Shown here piece after piece: positions 34,148 to 43,516 of a DNA stretch of 64,000 nucleotides. The position numbers were made by a program, and so were the translations under genes. The notes beneath the pieces are model-generated. The model had not been told where the DNA came from, searched no databases, and saw only the letters and a program-made list of their open reading frames with translations. Numbering within the stretch: the first letter of the stretch is position 1; every line of letters starts with the position of its first letter. The DNA comes from Erythrobacteraceae bacterium (GTDB taxonomy: Bacteria > Pseudomonadota > Alphaproteobacteria > Sphingomonadales > Sphingomonadaceae), in assembly GCA_002706445.1 (NCBI GenBank), contig PALE01000042.1:1-64000 (forward strand), read 5' to 3'.

Positions 34148-35445
34148 CGTTTCAACATGCCGCGCGTGTCATACACCAGCTTGCCCGCGAAATCGGCAGG
34201 TGTGAGGTGTTTGAAAGCGGTGTGATCGACCAGCACGACGACCACTTCGGCGGTTGCAAGCGCGTGGTCAAGGCTGACGAGTTCGGCGCCGGTTCCCGCA
34301 AAGCCCTTTGGCAGTTCCTTGGCAAAGGGTTCGACCACCATGATCCGCTGACCGCGCGTGCGGGCGAGGTCGAGCGCTATTTCGAGCGCGGGGCTCTCGC
34401 GGAAGTCGTCAATGTCGGGCTTGAAGGCAAGGCCGAGCAGCGCAACCTTGCCGGGCATGGCATCGACGAGGCCACGGATGCGGCGTTCGGTATAGGTTGC
34501 CTTGAAATCGTTCACTTCGCGCGCGGTGCGGATAAGGCGCGCGACCTTGGGGGCGCTGGCGACGAGGAACCACGGATCGACCGCGATGCAATGCCCGCCG
34601 ACACCGGGGCCGGGCTGTAGGATGTTGACCCGCGGGTGACGGTTCGCGAGCTTGATTACGTCCCACACATCCACGCCGAGATCGTCGGCGATGACGCTGA
34701 GTTCATTGGCAAAGGCGATATTCACGTCGCGGAAGCTGTTCTCGGTCAGCTTGACCGTTTCAGCAACGCGGCAATTGGTGGTGAGGCAGTCGCCCTCGAC
34801 AAAGCTCTTGTAGAGCGCTGCGGCGCGGGTCGCGCAGGCTGGCGTGACGCCGCCGATCACGCGGTCGTTCTGGACCAGTTCGCGCACGATCTTTCCGGGC
34901 AGGACGCGCTCGGGACAATAGGCGAGTGCAATGTCGCCGGCTTGCTGCGAGCCATAGACCGGAACCTTCAGGTCGGGGCGCATTTCGGCGATGATCTGAC
35001 CCACTCTTTCGGTCGTGCCGACGGGCGAGGTGCTTTCGACGATGATGCAGGCGCCGGGCAGGATCTTGGGTGCAATGGCGCGCGCGGCGCTCTCTACATA
35101 GCTGATATCGGGCGTGTTTTCGCTTGTAAGCGGGGTCGGTACCGCGATCATGTAGAAATGCGCGGTCGGCACTTCGAGCGAGGCGGTCAGTTTCTCGCTC
35201 TCGATCGCTTCATGCACCAGCCGGTCGAGGTCTTTCTCCTCGATATGCACGCCGCCCGCATTGACGGTTTCGACAACCTTTTCAGAGACATCGATGCCGC
35301 ACACGTTCCAGCCATAGCTTGCCAGCACGGCGGCGGTGGGAAGGCCGATATAGCCGAGGCCGATCACCGCGACCTGATGGTCTGGCGCAGGCTGCACCGT
35401 CGCATCGGGGCCGATGGCGCTGGCGGTATCGAATGGAGCGTTCAT
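34144..35445 (-). CDS. wecC: UDP-N-acetyl-D-mannosamine dehydrogenase
   Basis: A 433-residue nucleotide-sugar dehydrogenase of the WecC type. It has an N-terminal VIGLGYIGLPTAAVLASYG, the IIVESTSPVGTTERV segment, the active-site region with catalytic Cys in PGPGVGGHCIAVDPWFL, and ALLGLAFKPDIDDFRESPA. It oxidises UDP-ManNAc to UDP-ManNAcA, an acidic sugar donor. The histidine-bearing VGGHCI form distinguishes it from the UDP-glucose dehydrogenase in the same locus. A weak hairpin lies between it and the GT4 gene. Confidence 0.93.
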   Translation of the reverse strand: MNAPFDTASAIGPDATVQPAPDHQVAVIGLGYIGLPTAAVLASYGWNVCGIDVSEKVVETVNAGGVHIEEKDLDRLVHEAIESEKLTASLEVPTAHFYMIAVPTPLTSENTPDISYVESAARAIAPKILPGACIIVESTSPVGTTERVGQIIAEMRPDLKVPVYGSQQAGDIALAYCPERVLPGKIVRELVQNDRVIGGVTPACATRAAALYKSFVEGDCLTTNCRVAETVKLTENSFRDVNIAFANELSVIADDLGVDVWDVIKLANRHPRVNILQPGPGVGGHCIAVDPWFLVASAPKVARLIRTAREVNDFKATYTERRIRGLVDAMPGKVALLGLAFKPDIDDFRESPALEIALDLARTRGQRIMVVEPFAKELPKGFAGTGAELVSLDHALATAEVVVVLVDHTAFKHLTPADFAGKLVYDTRGMLKR

Positions 35446-35526
35446 GGGTCTGCAATTCCTCGCGTTTTCGCGGCGAGGTCATGCACCCGAATGGGTAAAT
35501 ATCGCGTTAGGCACGCGGCGATTTAT

Positions 35527-35544
35527 GGGTGCAGAGACGCACCC
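35527..35544 (-). terminator. Small hairpin between the GT4 and wecC genes
   Basis: A perfect six-pair stem GGGTGC/GCACCC with a six-base loop lies about 10 bases after the GT4 stop. There is no T-run (ATAAAT follows), so it is at best a weak or processing hairpin. Confidence 0.3.
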
Positions 35545-35553
35545 CAGCGGCAC

Positions 35554-36795
35554 CTAGAGGTCGAGAGCCTGCTTGTAAGCGGCCAGCAGCGGGTCGATCT
35601 GGTGCTGCCAGTTCAATTCCTTCACCACCCGCTCGCGGCCATATTTGCCCATCGCCGCGCGGCGCGCCGGATCGTCGACCAGCTCGCAAATCTTCTCCGC
35701 CATATCGACCGCGTCATTGGGCGCGGCGTAGAGCGAGGCTTCGCGGGCGGAGAATTTGCCTTCGGTCACGTCGAACTGAACCATCGCTTTTTCGAGGCTC
35801 ATATATTCCATGATTTTGTTCATGGTCGACTTGTCGTTCATCGCGTTGACGCGGTCGGGATTGACCCCGAGGTCCATCGTCGAGAGCACTTCGAACAATT
35901 CCTGATCGGGTGCGCGGCCGGTGAAGGTGATGAAGTCGGCGAGACCCTTGTCGGCGGTCATCTGCTTTAGATCGTCCAGCGCAGGCCCGCCGCCGACCAG
36001 TACGAACTGGATGTCCTCGCGCCCCTGCTTGCGCACGATGTGATCCACCGCGTCGATCAGAAGGTCGATGCCCTCCTGTTCGCCCATCACGCCGACATAG
36101 CCGACCATGTGGGCGCGGCCATTCTTCCAGGCCTCGACCGGTTCGACCCGCTTCAATCGCGAAAGATCGGGGCCGGAGCGTACGACATGCACCCGCTCGG
36201 GTTTCATCCCGCCGCGTTCGACCGCGATTTTCTTGTAGCTTTCGTTGGTCGCGATCGAGACGTTTGCGACCCCGAAGGTCAGCTTCTCGAACAGCACCAT
36301 CAGCCGCCAGAAAAACCCGCGCTTGTCGAACTTTGCTTCGTAGAGTTCGGGATTGATGTCGTGGTGATCGAAAATGTATTTCACGCCGAACAACTTGAAC
36401 GGCAGCGCGACGAGGAAGATCAGATCGGGCGGGTTGCAGCCCTGAATCGTGTCGAACCGGCGCTTGAAGAAAATACGCCACGCCAGCCACGTTTCCCAGA
36501 ACAGTGCCGCGCCATATTCCAGCAGAAAGCCGAGCGCGCCCTTGGCTTCGAGCGGCAGCGGGTGGCGATAGATATCAACCCCCTCGATCTGCTCGAAGCG
36601 TTTTTCGTGACCCTTGCCGGTCGGGCAGATGATCGAGACATGCGCGCCCGCCGCCTTGAGCGTGCGCGCCTCCTGCCACACGCGCCGGTCGAACGGCAGC
36701 GGCAGATTCTCGACCACGATCAGCGCATGCTTGCCCTTGAGCGGCTCGCCTTCGATGACCGCAGGGATTCCTTCTTCGGCGGCGAGATCGCTCAC
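35554..36795 (-). CDS. GT4 family glycosyltransferase
   Basis: A 413-residue GT-B retaining transferase. Visible features are IVVENLPLPFDRRVWQEARTLKAAG at the N-terminus, the IFDHHDINPELYEAKF segment, VHVVRSGPDLSRLKRVEP at the domain hinge, and MVGYVGVMGEQEGIDLLIDAVDHI followed by the EX7E-like region ending in VQFDVTEGKFSAREASLYA. The N-terminal motif is typical of transferases next to WecC-type genes. Its start overlaps the UDP-glucose dehydrogenase stop (ATGA). Confidence 0.88.
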   Translation of the reverse strand: MSDLAAEEGIPAVIEGEPLKGKHALIVVENLPLPFDRRVWQEARTLKAAGAHVSIICPTGKGHEKRFEQIEGVDIYRHPLPLEAKGALGFLLEYGAALFWETWLAWRIFFKRRFDTIQGCNPPDLIFLVALPFKLFGVKYIFDHHDINPELYEAKFDKRGFFWRLMVLFEKLTFGVANVSIATNESYKKIAVERGGMKPERVHVVRSGPDLSRLKRVEPVEAWKNGRAHMVGYVGVMGEQEGIDLLIDAVDHIVRKQGREDIQFVLVGGGPALDDLKQMTADKGLADFITFTGRAPDQELFEVLSTMDLGVNPDRVNAMNDKSTMNKIMEYMSLEKAMVQFDVTEGKFSAREASLYAAPNDAVDMAEKICELVDDPARRAAMGKYGRERVVKELNWQHQIDPLLAAYKQALDL

Positions 36796-38057
36796 GGAAT
36801 GCTGCTCACATCGACAACATTCGCGCCGTCCAGCGACAGCGTATCGACGAGACGGTTGGTCGCGATCACCAGCGCGTAGTCGCCGCTTTCAGCCGCTTCC
36901 TTCGACACCAGCAGATCGTCGATCTTCGGCAGCCATGCATAGGCATAGCCGAGGTTCTGCCCGACGAGGTTTTCCGGCTCGATCTGCGGATCGTAAATGT
37001 CGAGATCGAAGCCGCCTTCAAGCAGCTTGCGCGCCATATCGACCGCAGGGCTTTCGCGCAGGTCGTCGGTCTCCAGCTTGAACGCGAGGCCGACCAGCAG
37101 CACCTTCGCACCGCGCGGCAGACCCGAAGTGGCTTTGAGGAACTGGTGGTGCTTGTGCGCCTCGTTCGAACGGATCAGCGAATCCACCAGATGCGTCGCA
37201 GAGCCGGTGTCGGCAGCGATATACTGGAGTGCGCGCACGTCCTTGGGCAGACACGATCCGCCGAACGCGCCGCCGGGGCGGGTGTAATAGGCCGACAGGT
37301 TGAGCTTGGTGTCGCTCTTGAAGATTTCGTGCACCGCCTTCGCCGAGATATCGAGGTTCTGGCACACGCGCCCAATCTCATTGGCAAAGGCGACTTTCAC
37401 CGCGTGCCATGAATTGTCGACGAATTTGGTGATTTCGGCTTCGCGCAGGCCGACTTCGAAAATGGGCGCCTCGATGCCTTCGTGCAGCGCGTGCATATTG
37501 GCAGAGGGCTGCCCGCCCAGCGTGCCGATCACGATCTTGGGCGGGTTGAAATAATCGGCAATGGCCGAGGCTTCGCGCAGGAATTCGGGGTTGTAGACCA
37601 GCTCGACGGCATCGGTCGCCTTGTCGCCCAGCGCGCCTTCGATGATCGGCCAGATGATGTTCTCGCAAGAGCCGGGGCGCATAGTCGAACGGTAGGCGAG
37701 CGTCAGCGGCTTTTCGCGGTCCGGCTTCAGCGCCGCTGCGATGTTCTGCGTGACCTGCGCGATATAGGTCATGTTGTGCGCGCCATCGACTCCGCTCGGC
37801 GTGCCGACGCACACGATGGCGATATCGGCATCGTCGAGCTGGTCGGTCAGCTCTGTCGTTGCGCTGATGCGGCCTTCGGCATGCGCCTTTGCGATCAATT
37901 CATCGAGGCCGGGTTCATAAACCGGTGCGCGTGCCGAGTTGAGCGCGTCGACTTTGGCCGCGCTGACATCGACGCCGACCACCGTGTGGCCTTCGCTGGC
38001 GATGCACCCGGCAGCGGTAGAACCGACATAACCGAGACCGAAAATAGCGATTTTCAA
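36792..38057 (-). CDS. ugd: UDP-glucose 6-dehydrogenase
   Basis: A 421-residue nucleotide-sugar dehydrogenase with N-terminal IAIFGLGYVGSTAAGCIASEGH, IAIVCVGTPSG, AYRSTMRPGSCENI, the catalytic cysteine in GGAFGGSCLPKDVRALQYIA, and LVGLAFKLETDDLRESP. It makes UDP-glucuronate, the substrate of the UXS enzyme. The track start at 38150 gives a biased 31-residue extension; TTG 38057 with GGAG nine bases upstream gives the standard N-terminus. The GGSCLPKD motif and the KxE-like loop resemble the GDP-mannose/UDP-glucose DH branch, so a GDP-mannose substrate is a minor alternative. Confidence 0.87.
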   Translation of the reverse strand: MKIAIFGLGYVGSTAAGCIASEGHTVVGVDVSAAKVDALNSARAPVYEPGLDELIAKAHAEGRISATTELTDQLDDADIAIVCVGTPSGVDGAHNMTYIAQVTQNIAAALKPDREKPLTLAYRSTMRPGSCENIIWPIIEGALGDKATDAVELVYNPEFLREASAIADYFNPPKIVIGTLGGQPSANMHALHEGIEAPIFEVGLREAEITKFVDNSWHAVKVAFANEIGRVCQNLDISAKAVHEIFKSDTKLNLSAYYTRPGGAFGGSCLPKDVRALQYIAADTGSATHLVDSLIRSNEAHKHHQFLKATSGLPRGAKVLLVGLAFKLETDDLRESPAVDMARKLLEGGFDLDIYDPQIEPENLVGQNLGYAYAWLPKIDDLLVSKEAAESGDYALVIATNRLVDTLSLDGANVVDVSSIP

Positions 38058-38230
38058 AATGCGGCTCCAGAAATTGTGCCGTTGGAAGATAGGGCCGTGA
38101 AACTTAGGGGGTTTCGCGTAGCAAGGGGGGCTTTGTGGTGCAACGCACAATCCGGAAACGGTCCCACATGGGCACTTGCATGCACAATCTGTCCGCGCCA
38201 GAAAGCCCCGCGAATAGGGAGAGAGAGTTT

Positions 38231-39310
38231 ATGAGCAAGGCCGCTGGACCGCTTGCGGGGCTTAAAGTCATCGAATTTGCAGGGATCGGACCGGGGCCGC
38301 ATGTTGCCATGCTGCTCGCCGATCTGGGCGCGGAAGTGGTGCGGATCGACCGTCCCGGGGGCGGGGTGATGAACCCGATTGTCGAGCGTGCGCGCAACCG
38401 TGTGACGGTCGATATGAAGTCCGAGGAAGGCAAGGCGTTCTGCCTCGATGCGGCGAGCAAGGCCGATGTGCTGATCGAAGGCCTTCGTCCCGGCGTGATG
38501 GAGCGGCTGGGCATGGGGCCCGACGAATTGCTCGCTGCCAATCCGCGGCTTGTTTACGCGCGCATGACCGGTTGGGGGCAGGACGGCCCGCTCGCAAAAG
38601 CTGCCGGACACGACATCAACTATATCGCAATCACCGGCGCGCTCGACGCAATCGGCAAGCCGGGCGAGCCCGCGATCCCGCCGCAAAATCTCGTCGGCGA
38701 TTTCGGCGGCGGGTCGATGTATTGCGCTTTCGGCATCATGGCCGCGCTTTATGAGCGGGAGCGTTCGGGCAAGGGGCAGGTGGTCGATGCGGCGATTGTC
38801 GATGGCGTTACCAGCCTGATGAGCTTTTTCTTCGGCCAGCAGCATGGAGCAATCCGCACTACGAAGCGTGGCGAGGGCCTGCTCGGCGGCGGCGCGCATT
38901 TCTACCAGTGCTATGAAACGGCCGACGGCAAGGAAATCTCGCTGGGGTCGATCGAGCCGCAGTTCTACGCCGAGCTGGTTGCGCGTGCGGGCCTGCCCGA
39001 AGACGTCGCGACGACGCAGATGGACCCGTCCAAATGGGCCGAGAACAAGGAAAAGCTCGCCGCACTGTTCAAGACCAAGACGCAGGCCGAATGGAACGAA
39101 CTGCTCGAAGGCACAGACGTTTGCTACGGCCCTGTCGTCCCGCTCGACGAGGTGCACGAGCATCCGCATATGAAAGCGCGCGGCACCTATGTGGAGCATG
39201 AGGGCAAGCTTCACCCCGCTCCCGCGCCGCGCTTCAGCCGGACACCGGGCGAGGTGCGCTCGAGCGCCGATGACGGTGCTGCCGTGGTGGCCGGCTGGTC
39301 GAAGGAATAG
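38231..39310 (+). CDS. CaiB/BaiF CoA-transferase family protein (alpha-methylacyl-CoA racemase type)
   Basis: A 359-residue class III CoA-transferase-fold protein. GPLAGLKVIEFAGIGPGPHVAMLLADLGAEVVRIDRPGGG is the N-terminal signature of racemases of this family, followed by RNRVTVDMKSEEGKAF, LIEGLRPGVMERLGMGP and NLVGDFGGGSMYCAFGIMAAL. It probably epimerises 2-methylacyl-CoA or acts on a related CoA ester in lipid breakdown. ATG 38231 has AGGGAGAG before it; the track start is 32 codons too long. The MaoC gene follows six bases later, so they form an operon. Confidence 0.9.
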   Translation: MSKAAGPLAGLKVIEFAGIGPGPHVAMLLADLGAEVVRIDRPGGGVMNPIVERARNRVTVDMKSEEGKAFCLDAASKADVLIEGLRPGVMERLGMGPDELLAANPRLVYARMTGWGQDGPLAKAAGHDINYIAITGALDAIGKPGEPAIPPQNLVGDFGGGSMYCAFGIMAALYERERSGKGQVVDAAIVDGVTSLMSFFFGQQHGAIRTTKRGEGLLGGGAHFYQCYETADGKEISLGSIEPQFYAELVARAGLPEDVATTQMDPSKWAENKEKLAALFKTKTQAEWNELLEGTDVCYGPVVPLDEVHEHPHMKARGTYVEHEGKLHPAPAPRFSRTPGEVRSSADDGAAVVAGWSKE

Positions 39311-39316
39311 GCGCAC

Positions 39317-39769
39317 ATGGCAGGCAAATTCTTCGACGAATGGACGGTGGGCGAGCGCATCACCCACGAAATCCGCCGCACGGTGACAGAGACCGACAAT
39401 CTGCTGTTCTCGACCATGACCCACAATCCGCAGCCCTTGCACCTCGATATCGAGGCAGCGAAGGCGAGCGGGTTCGGGCAGATTCTGGTCAATTCGACCT
39501 TCACCTTCAGCCTGCTGGTCGGACTGTCGGTGGGGGACACGACGCTCGGCACGCTGGTCGCCAATCTGGGGTTCAACAATGTGGTGACCCCGAACCCGGT
39601 CTTTATCGGCGACACGCTGCGCGCAGAGACCGAGATCAAGGAATTGCGCGAAAGCAAATCGCGCCCTCAGGCCGGCATCGTCACCTTCACCCATGAGCTG
39701 TTCAACCAGCGCGATGAAGTCGTCTGCCGCTGCGAACGCTCGGCGCTGCTCAACCGCAAGCCTGCTTGA
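39317..39769 (+). CDS. MaoC-like hydratase/dehydratase
   Basis: A 150-residue single hot-dog-fold protein with the R-specific hydratase motif in [32 protein letters not shown]. It hydrates enoyl-CoA thioesters. The conserved Asp is replaced in part by Asn (HNPQPLH), as in mesaconyl/2-methylfumaryl hydratase relatives, where the motif varies. Operon partner of the CoA-transferase-fold racemase, pointing to branched-chain acyl-CoA metabolism. Confidence 0.87.
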   Translation: MAGKFFDEWTVGERITHEIRRTVTETDNLLFSTMTHNPQPLHLDIEAAKASGFGQILVNSTFTFSLLVGLSVGDTTLGTLVANLGFNNVVTPNPVFIGDTLRAETEIKELRESKSRPQAGIVTFTHELFNQRDEVVCRCERSALLNRKPA

Positions 39770-39822
39770 CGGCCCCTCGCTTCCGGGCGCATTACCGTTC
39801 GGTAGAGAGAGGGAGGGAACCT

Positions 39823-41742
39823 ATGCGCAAGTCATGGATTGCGTTTGCGACCGGCAGCGTATTGGCGCTGGCCGCGTGCAACAGCGAGCCGGAAGCAACG
39901 CCCGAGCAGGCGGGCAATGGCGAAGACACGATCGAACTCGCCGAGTTTCCCGACCGGCCCTATTGGGGCGACACCCATCTCCACACCGACAATTCGGTCG
40001 ATGCCTTCGGCTTTGGCGTAAGGCTCGGGCCCGAAGATGCGCTGCGGTTCGCGCGCGGCGAGACGGTGACGGCCACCACCGGCTCCGAGGCAAAGCTGTC
40101 GCGGCCGCTCGATTTCCTCGTGATCGCCGACCACTCCGACGCGCTGGGCGCGACCCGGCGGCTGTATGATGCGCCGCGCTGGTATGTCGACTGGGTTATC
40201 AATGATCCGACCGTGCTCCGCTGGTACGACATGATGCACGAAAGCCCCGAGCAATCGACGCTCGCGATTGCCGAACTGATCACGGCAGCCGCGGACGGGA
40301 CCGTGCCGGAAGCTCTCGCCGACCCCGAGAAAGCACAGGAGGGGACCGAGGACATCTGGACCACGCACCTCGGCCTGATCGACCGCTATAACGAGCCGGG
40401 CGTGTTTACCGCGCTGGGCGGGTTCGAATGGACCGCCATGCCCGACGGTAACAATCTGCACCGCGTGGTGATGTTCCGCGACGGCAGTGCGCGGACCCTG
40501 GAAGTTCTCCCCTTCCCCGGCATCAACAGCACGGTCGAGCAATTGTGGGATTACATGGACGCCTATCGCACGGCGACCGGCGGCGAAGTGCTGGCGATCC
40601 CGCACAATTCGAACCTGTCGAACGGACTGATGTTCGAAATGACGCTCGCCGACGGTTCGCCCATGACCGCCGAATATGCCGCGCGCCGTGCGGCAAACGA
40701 GCCGGTGGTCGAGGTAACCCAGATCAAGGGCGACAGCGAAACCCACCCCTTCCTTTCTCCCAATGACGAGATGGCAGGGTTCGGCGTGAAGGGCTGGGAG
40801 CTGGGCAATCTCCCGCTCACCCACCGCGCCACGCCCGATATGTATGCAGGCTCTTACGTGCGCTCGGCGCTGCTGCGGGGTCTCAGCCTCGAAGCGCAGC
40901 TTGGCGTGAACCCGTATGCTTTCGGCATGGTCGGTTCGACCGATAGCCACACCGCGCTTGCGACCGGCGACGAGGACAATTTCTACGGCAAGCACACGGG
41001 TAACGAGCCGTCTTACAAGGACCGCGCCAACCATTCGCAGAACCTAGGCACGCGCGAAGGGCGTTTCGGTTGGCACTATCTCGCAGGCGGTTATGCGGCC
41101 GCCTGGGCGCGGGGCAACACGCGGGCGGAAATCTTCGACGCGTTCAAGCGGCGTGAAGTCTATGCGACCACCGGCCCGCGCATGACGGTGCGCGTCTTCG
41201 GCGGGTTCGACTTCACGGCACAGGATTGGGACGGCGACTGGGTGCGCGCAGGCTATACCCGCGGCGTACCGATGGGCGGCGAGTTGCAGGAAAGTGGCAA
41301 TGCGCCTTCCTTCCTCATCAGCGCACTGAAAGACCCCGACGGGGCGAACCTGGACCGTGTGCAGGTGGTGAAGGGCTGGCTCGATGCCTCGGGCGAGGCG
41401 CAGGAGCGCGTCTATGATGTTGTGTGGAGCGACATGGACAGCCGCGCCCGTAGCGGTGGCTCAGTTCCGGCGGTGGGCGACACGGTGAACCGCGAGGATG
41501 CGACCTACACCAACACCATCGGCGCGGCGGAACTGCGCACGACATGGATCGATCCCGATTACACACCGGGCAGCAGCGCGTTCTACTATGTCCGTGTGCT
41601 GGAGATACCGACCCCGCGCTGGACGTTGTTCGACGCGGTGCGTTTCGGGATCACTTTGTCCGAGGATGCGATGGCGGATGCCGTTGCGCAGGAGCGCGCC
41701 TATACCTCGCCGATCTGGCTCAAGACCAAGCCCGCCGGATGA
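39823..41742 (+). CDS. DUF3604 family lipoprotein (PHP-like metal-dependent fold)
   Basis: A 639-residue protein with a lipoprotein signal (MRKSWIAFATGSVLALAAC). The family motif YWGDTHLHTDNSVDAFGFG lies near residue 47, FLVIADHSDALGATRRL near residue 100, and LAIPHNSNLSNGLMF and MVGSTDSHTAL further on. The pattern of His/Asp/Glu ligands resembles PHP or amidohydrolase metal centres. Function is unknown in the family. ATG 39823 is chosen over the track start because it begins the signal peptide and has GGGAGGG upstream. The next gene overlaps its stop (ATGA). Confidence 0.88.
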   Translation: MRKSWIAFATGSVLALAACNSEPEATPEQAGNGEDTIELAEFPDRPYWGDTHLHTDNSVDAFGFGVRLGPEDALRFARGETVTATTGSEAKLSRPLDFLVIADHSDALGATRRLYDAPRWYVDWVINDPTVLRWYDMMHESPEQSTLAIAELITAAADGTVPEALADPEKAQEGTEDIWTTHLGLIDRYNEPGVFTALGGFEWTAMPDGNNLHRVVMFRDGSARTLEVLPFPGINSTVEQLWDYMDAYRTATGGEVLAIPHNSNLSNGLMFEMTLADGSPMTAEYAARRAANEPVVEVTQIKGDSETHPFLSPNDEMAGFGVKGWELGNLPLTHRATPDMYAGSYVRSALLRGLSLEAQLGVNPYAFGMVGSTDSHTALATGDEDNFYGKHTGNEPSYKDRANHSQNLGTREGRFGWHYLAGGYAAAWARGNTRAEIFDAFKRREVYATTGPRMTVRVFGGFDFTAQDWDGDWVRAGYTRGVPMGGELQESGNAPSFLISALKDPDGANLDRVQVVKGWLDASGEAQERVYDVVWSDMDSRARSGGSVPAVGDTVNREDATYTNTIGAAELRTTWIDPDYTPGSSAFYYVRVLEIPTPRWTLFDAVRFGITLSEDAMADAVAQERAYTSPIWLKTKPAG

Positions 41743-42527
41743 CTTTGCCCGGCTGGACGCGCGAACCGCTGGTCCATTTTCTTGTCGCAGGCGCGGCGCT
41801 CTATATCGCGCTGACATGGGGCGGCACGCCGGTCGATCCGGCCTCGCGGGTGATCGATGTCGGCGCAGAGGAGCAGGCGCAGATCGCGCTGACTTTCGAG
41901 CGCACGATGGGCCGTGCACCGACCGATGCCGAACTCGATGCAGCGATTGACCGCTATGTCCGCGACGAAGTGCTTTACCGCGAGGCGCTGCGACTGGGGC
42001 TCGATCAGGGCGATGCGGTGGTGCGTCAGCGCATGGTGTCGAAGATGGATATGTCGGCAGGTCTCGCTGCCGAGGCCGCCGACCCGGACGAGGCCACGCT
42101 GCGCGCCTATTTCGACGCCAATGCCTCGCGCTATTCGGGCGGATCGGTGGTGACGTTCGAGCAGGCCTTTTTCGAAAGCCAACTGGCGGCACGTTCGGCG
42201 CGTGCTTCGGGTGCGGTGTCGGGAGAGGCGATCAGCCTGCCCGCTTCGCTGATCGACGTGCCCGAACGTGAGGTGCAGAGCCGCTTTGGCGAGCAGTTTT
42301 CGCGTGAATTGGCAGCGCTTCAGCCGGACGATGGCTGGCAGGGGCCGGTGCAATCGGGTTTCGGATGGCATCTCGTCAAACTGAAGGATCGCACGGCGCT
42401 TCCCGGCGATTTCGAAGCGGTGCGAGATCGCGTTCAGAACGACTGGCGCACCGATGAAATGGCGGCCCGAAAAGCGCGAGCCTTCGAAATTCTGCGCAGC
42501 GCCTACAGGGTCGAAATCGACCGATGA
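41739..42527 (+). CDS. PpiC-type peptidyl-prolyl isomerase, membrane-anchored
   Basis: A 262-residue parvulin-like protein with one N-terminal hydrophobic segment (FLVAGAALYIALTW) and a helical SurA/PpiD-like N-domain (AQIALTFERTMGRAPTDAELDAAIDRYVRDEVLYREALRLGL). A C-terminal segment GPVQSGFGWHLVKL marks the end of the rotamase fold. The central parvulin domain looks short. It acts in the periplasm on unfolded proteins, perhaps the neighbouring DUF3604 lipoprotein. The track start is 65 codons too early; ATG overlaps the preceding stop. The DUF3604-PpiC-HupE order is a recurrent bacterial arrangement. Confidence 0.87.
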   Translation: MTLPGWTREPLVHFLVAGAALYIALTWGGTPVDPASRVIDVGAEEQAQIALTFERTMGRAPTDAELDAAIDRYVRDEVLYREALRLGLDQGDAVVRQRMVSKMDMSAGLAAEAADPDEATLRAYFDANASRYSGGSVVTFEQAFFESQLAARSARASGAVSGEAISLPASLIDVPEREVQSRFGEQFSRELAALQPDDGWQGPVQSGFGWHLVKLKDRTALPGDFEAVRDRVQNDWRTDEMAARKARAFEILRSAYRVEIDR

Positions 42528-43516
42528 TCCGCTGGCTTGTCGCCGCTATTCTGGCGCTCGCCGCAGCGCCGCTCGCCGCCGACGAATTGCGCCCGTCGGT
42601 GATCGAGATGACCGAGCGGACGCAGGGCGAATGGGTGCTCGACTGGAAGCTGCCCGTCGCCGCATCGCGCGCACAGACCGCTGCACCGTTTGCGCAGCCC
42701 GTCATCCCTGAAAGCTGCACGCTCAAGGGCGAGCCTGTGCAACGCGCCGAGGCACTGGCTCTAGTGGGCCGCGCCGATCTCTCCTGCGAAGGCGGGCTTG
42801 CAGGCGAGAGTTTCGGCCTCAGCGAACTCATCGGCAATGCCGACGCCATTGCGCGCTTCGTGCCGCTGGAGCGTCCGGTGCAAAGCTTCCGCCTCACCGC
42901 CGAAACGCCAGCCGCAACGATCCTCGCAGAGCCGGATCGCTGGCAGGTTCTGCGCGACTATCTGGTGATCGGGGCAGAGCATATCTTGTTCGGCTGGGAC
43001 CACTTGCTGTTCGTCATCGCGCTGGTGCTGCTGGTGCGGGGGCCGTGGCCAGTGGTGAAAGCGGCAACGGCGTTTACCGTGGCGCATTCCATTACGCTGG
43101 TGGCGACCACGCTCGGCTACACCGGCCTGCCGGGCCGCCCGGTCGAGGCGCTGATCGCGCTCTCCATCGTGTTCCTCGCGGTCGAGGTCGCACTGGTGCT
43201 GCGCGAACCCGAAAGGCGGACTTTCACGCGGCGTTTCCCGTGGGTGGTCGCCTTCGGTTTCGGTCTGGTCCACGGTTTCGGCTTTGCAGGAGCGCTCGCC
43301 GATATCGGCTTGCCGCAAGGCGAGATTGCAAGCGCGCTGCTGGCGTTCAATCTCGGGGTGGAGGCAGGGCAATTGCTGGTGATCGCAGCATTGGTGGCTC
43401 TGCTCGCCGTGCTCACCCGCACCGCGCCCAAGGTCGAGGCTCCCGCGCTCCGGTTTGCCACCTATGGCATCGGCATCACGGGCAGCTTCTGGCTGATCGA
43501 GCGCGTGGTCGGTTAA
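42524..43516 (+). CDS. HupE/UreJ family membrane protein
   Basis: A 330-residue protein with a cleavable signal peptide (ending ALAAAPLAA), an extracytoplasmic domain of about 120 residues containing a Cys pair, and then six to seven membrane segments with the family core YLVIGAEHILFGWDHLLFVIALVLLV, AFTVAHSITLV and GFGFGLVHGFGFAGAL, rich in conserved His. The family includes putative nickel/cobalt permeases and many proteins of unknown role. It is the last gene of the DUF3604 operon (ATGA overlap) and is convergent with the OMF gene. Confidence 0.88.
   Translation: MIRWLVAAILALAAAPLAADELRPSVIEMTERTQGEWVLDWKLPVAASRAQTAAPFAQPVIPESCTLKGEPVQRAEALALVGRADLSCEGGLAGESFGLSELIGNADAIARFVPLERPVQSFRLTAETPAATILAEPDRWQVLRDYLVIGAEHILFGWDHLLFVIALVLLVRGPWPVVKAATAFTVAHSITLVATTLGYTGLPGRPVEALIALSIVFLAVEVALVLREPERRTFTRRFPWVVAFGFGLVHGFGFAGALADIGLPQGEIASALLAFNLGVEAGQLLVIAALVALLAVLTRTAPKVEAPALRFATYGIGITGSFWLIERVVG

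Noticed and set aside
38054-39694. 546-residue minus-strand ORF
   Set aside because: Shadow of the CoA-transferase and MaoC genes on the plus strand, both with full family motifs.
39832-41034. 400-residue minus-strand ORF
   Set aside because: Antisense shadow of the DUF3604 gene.
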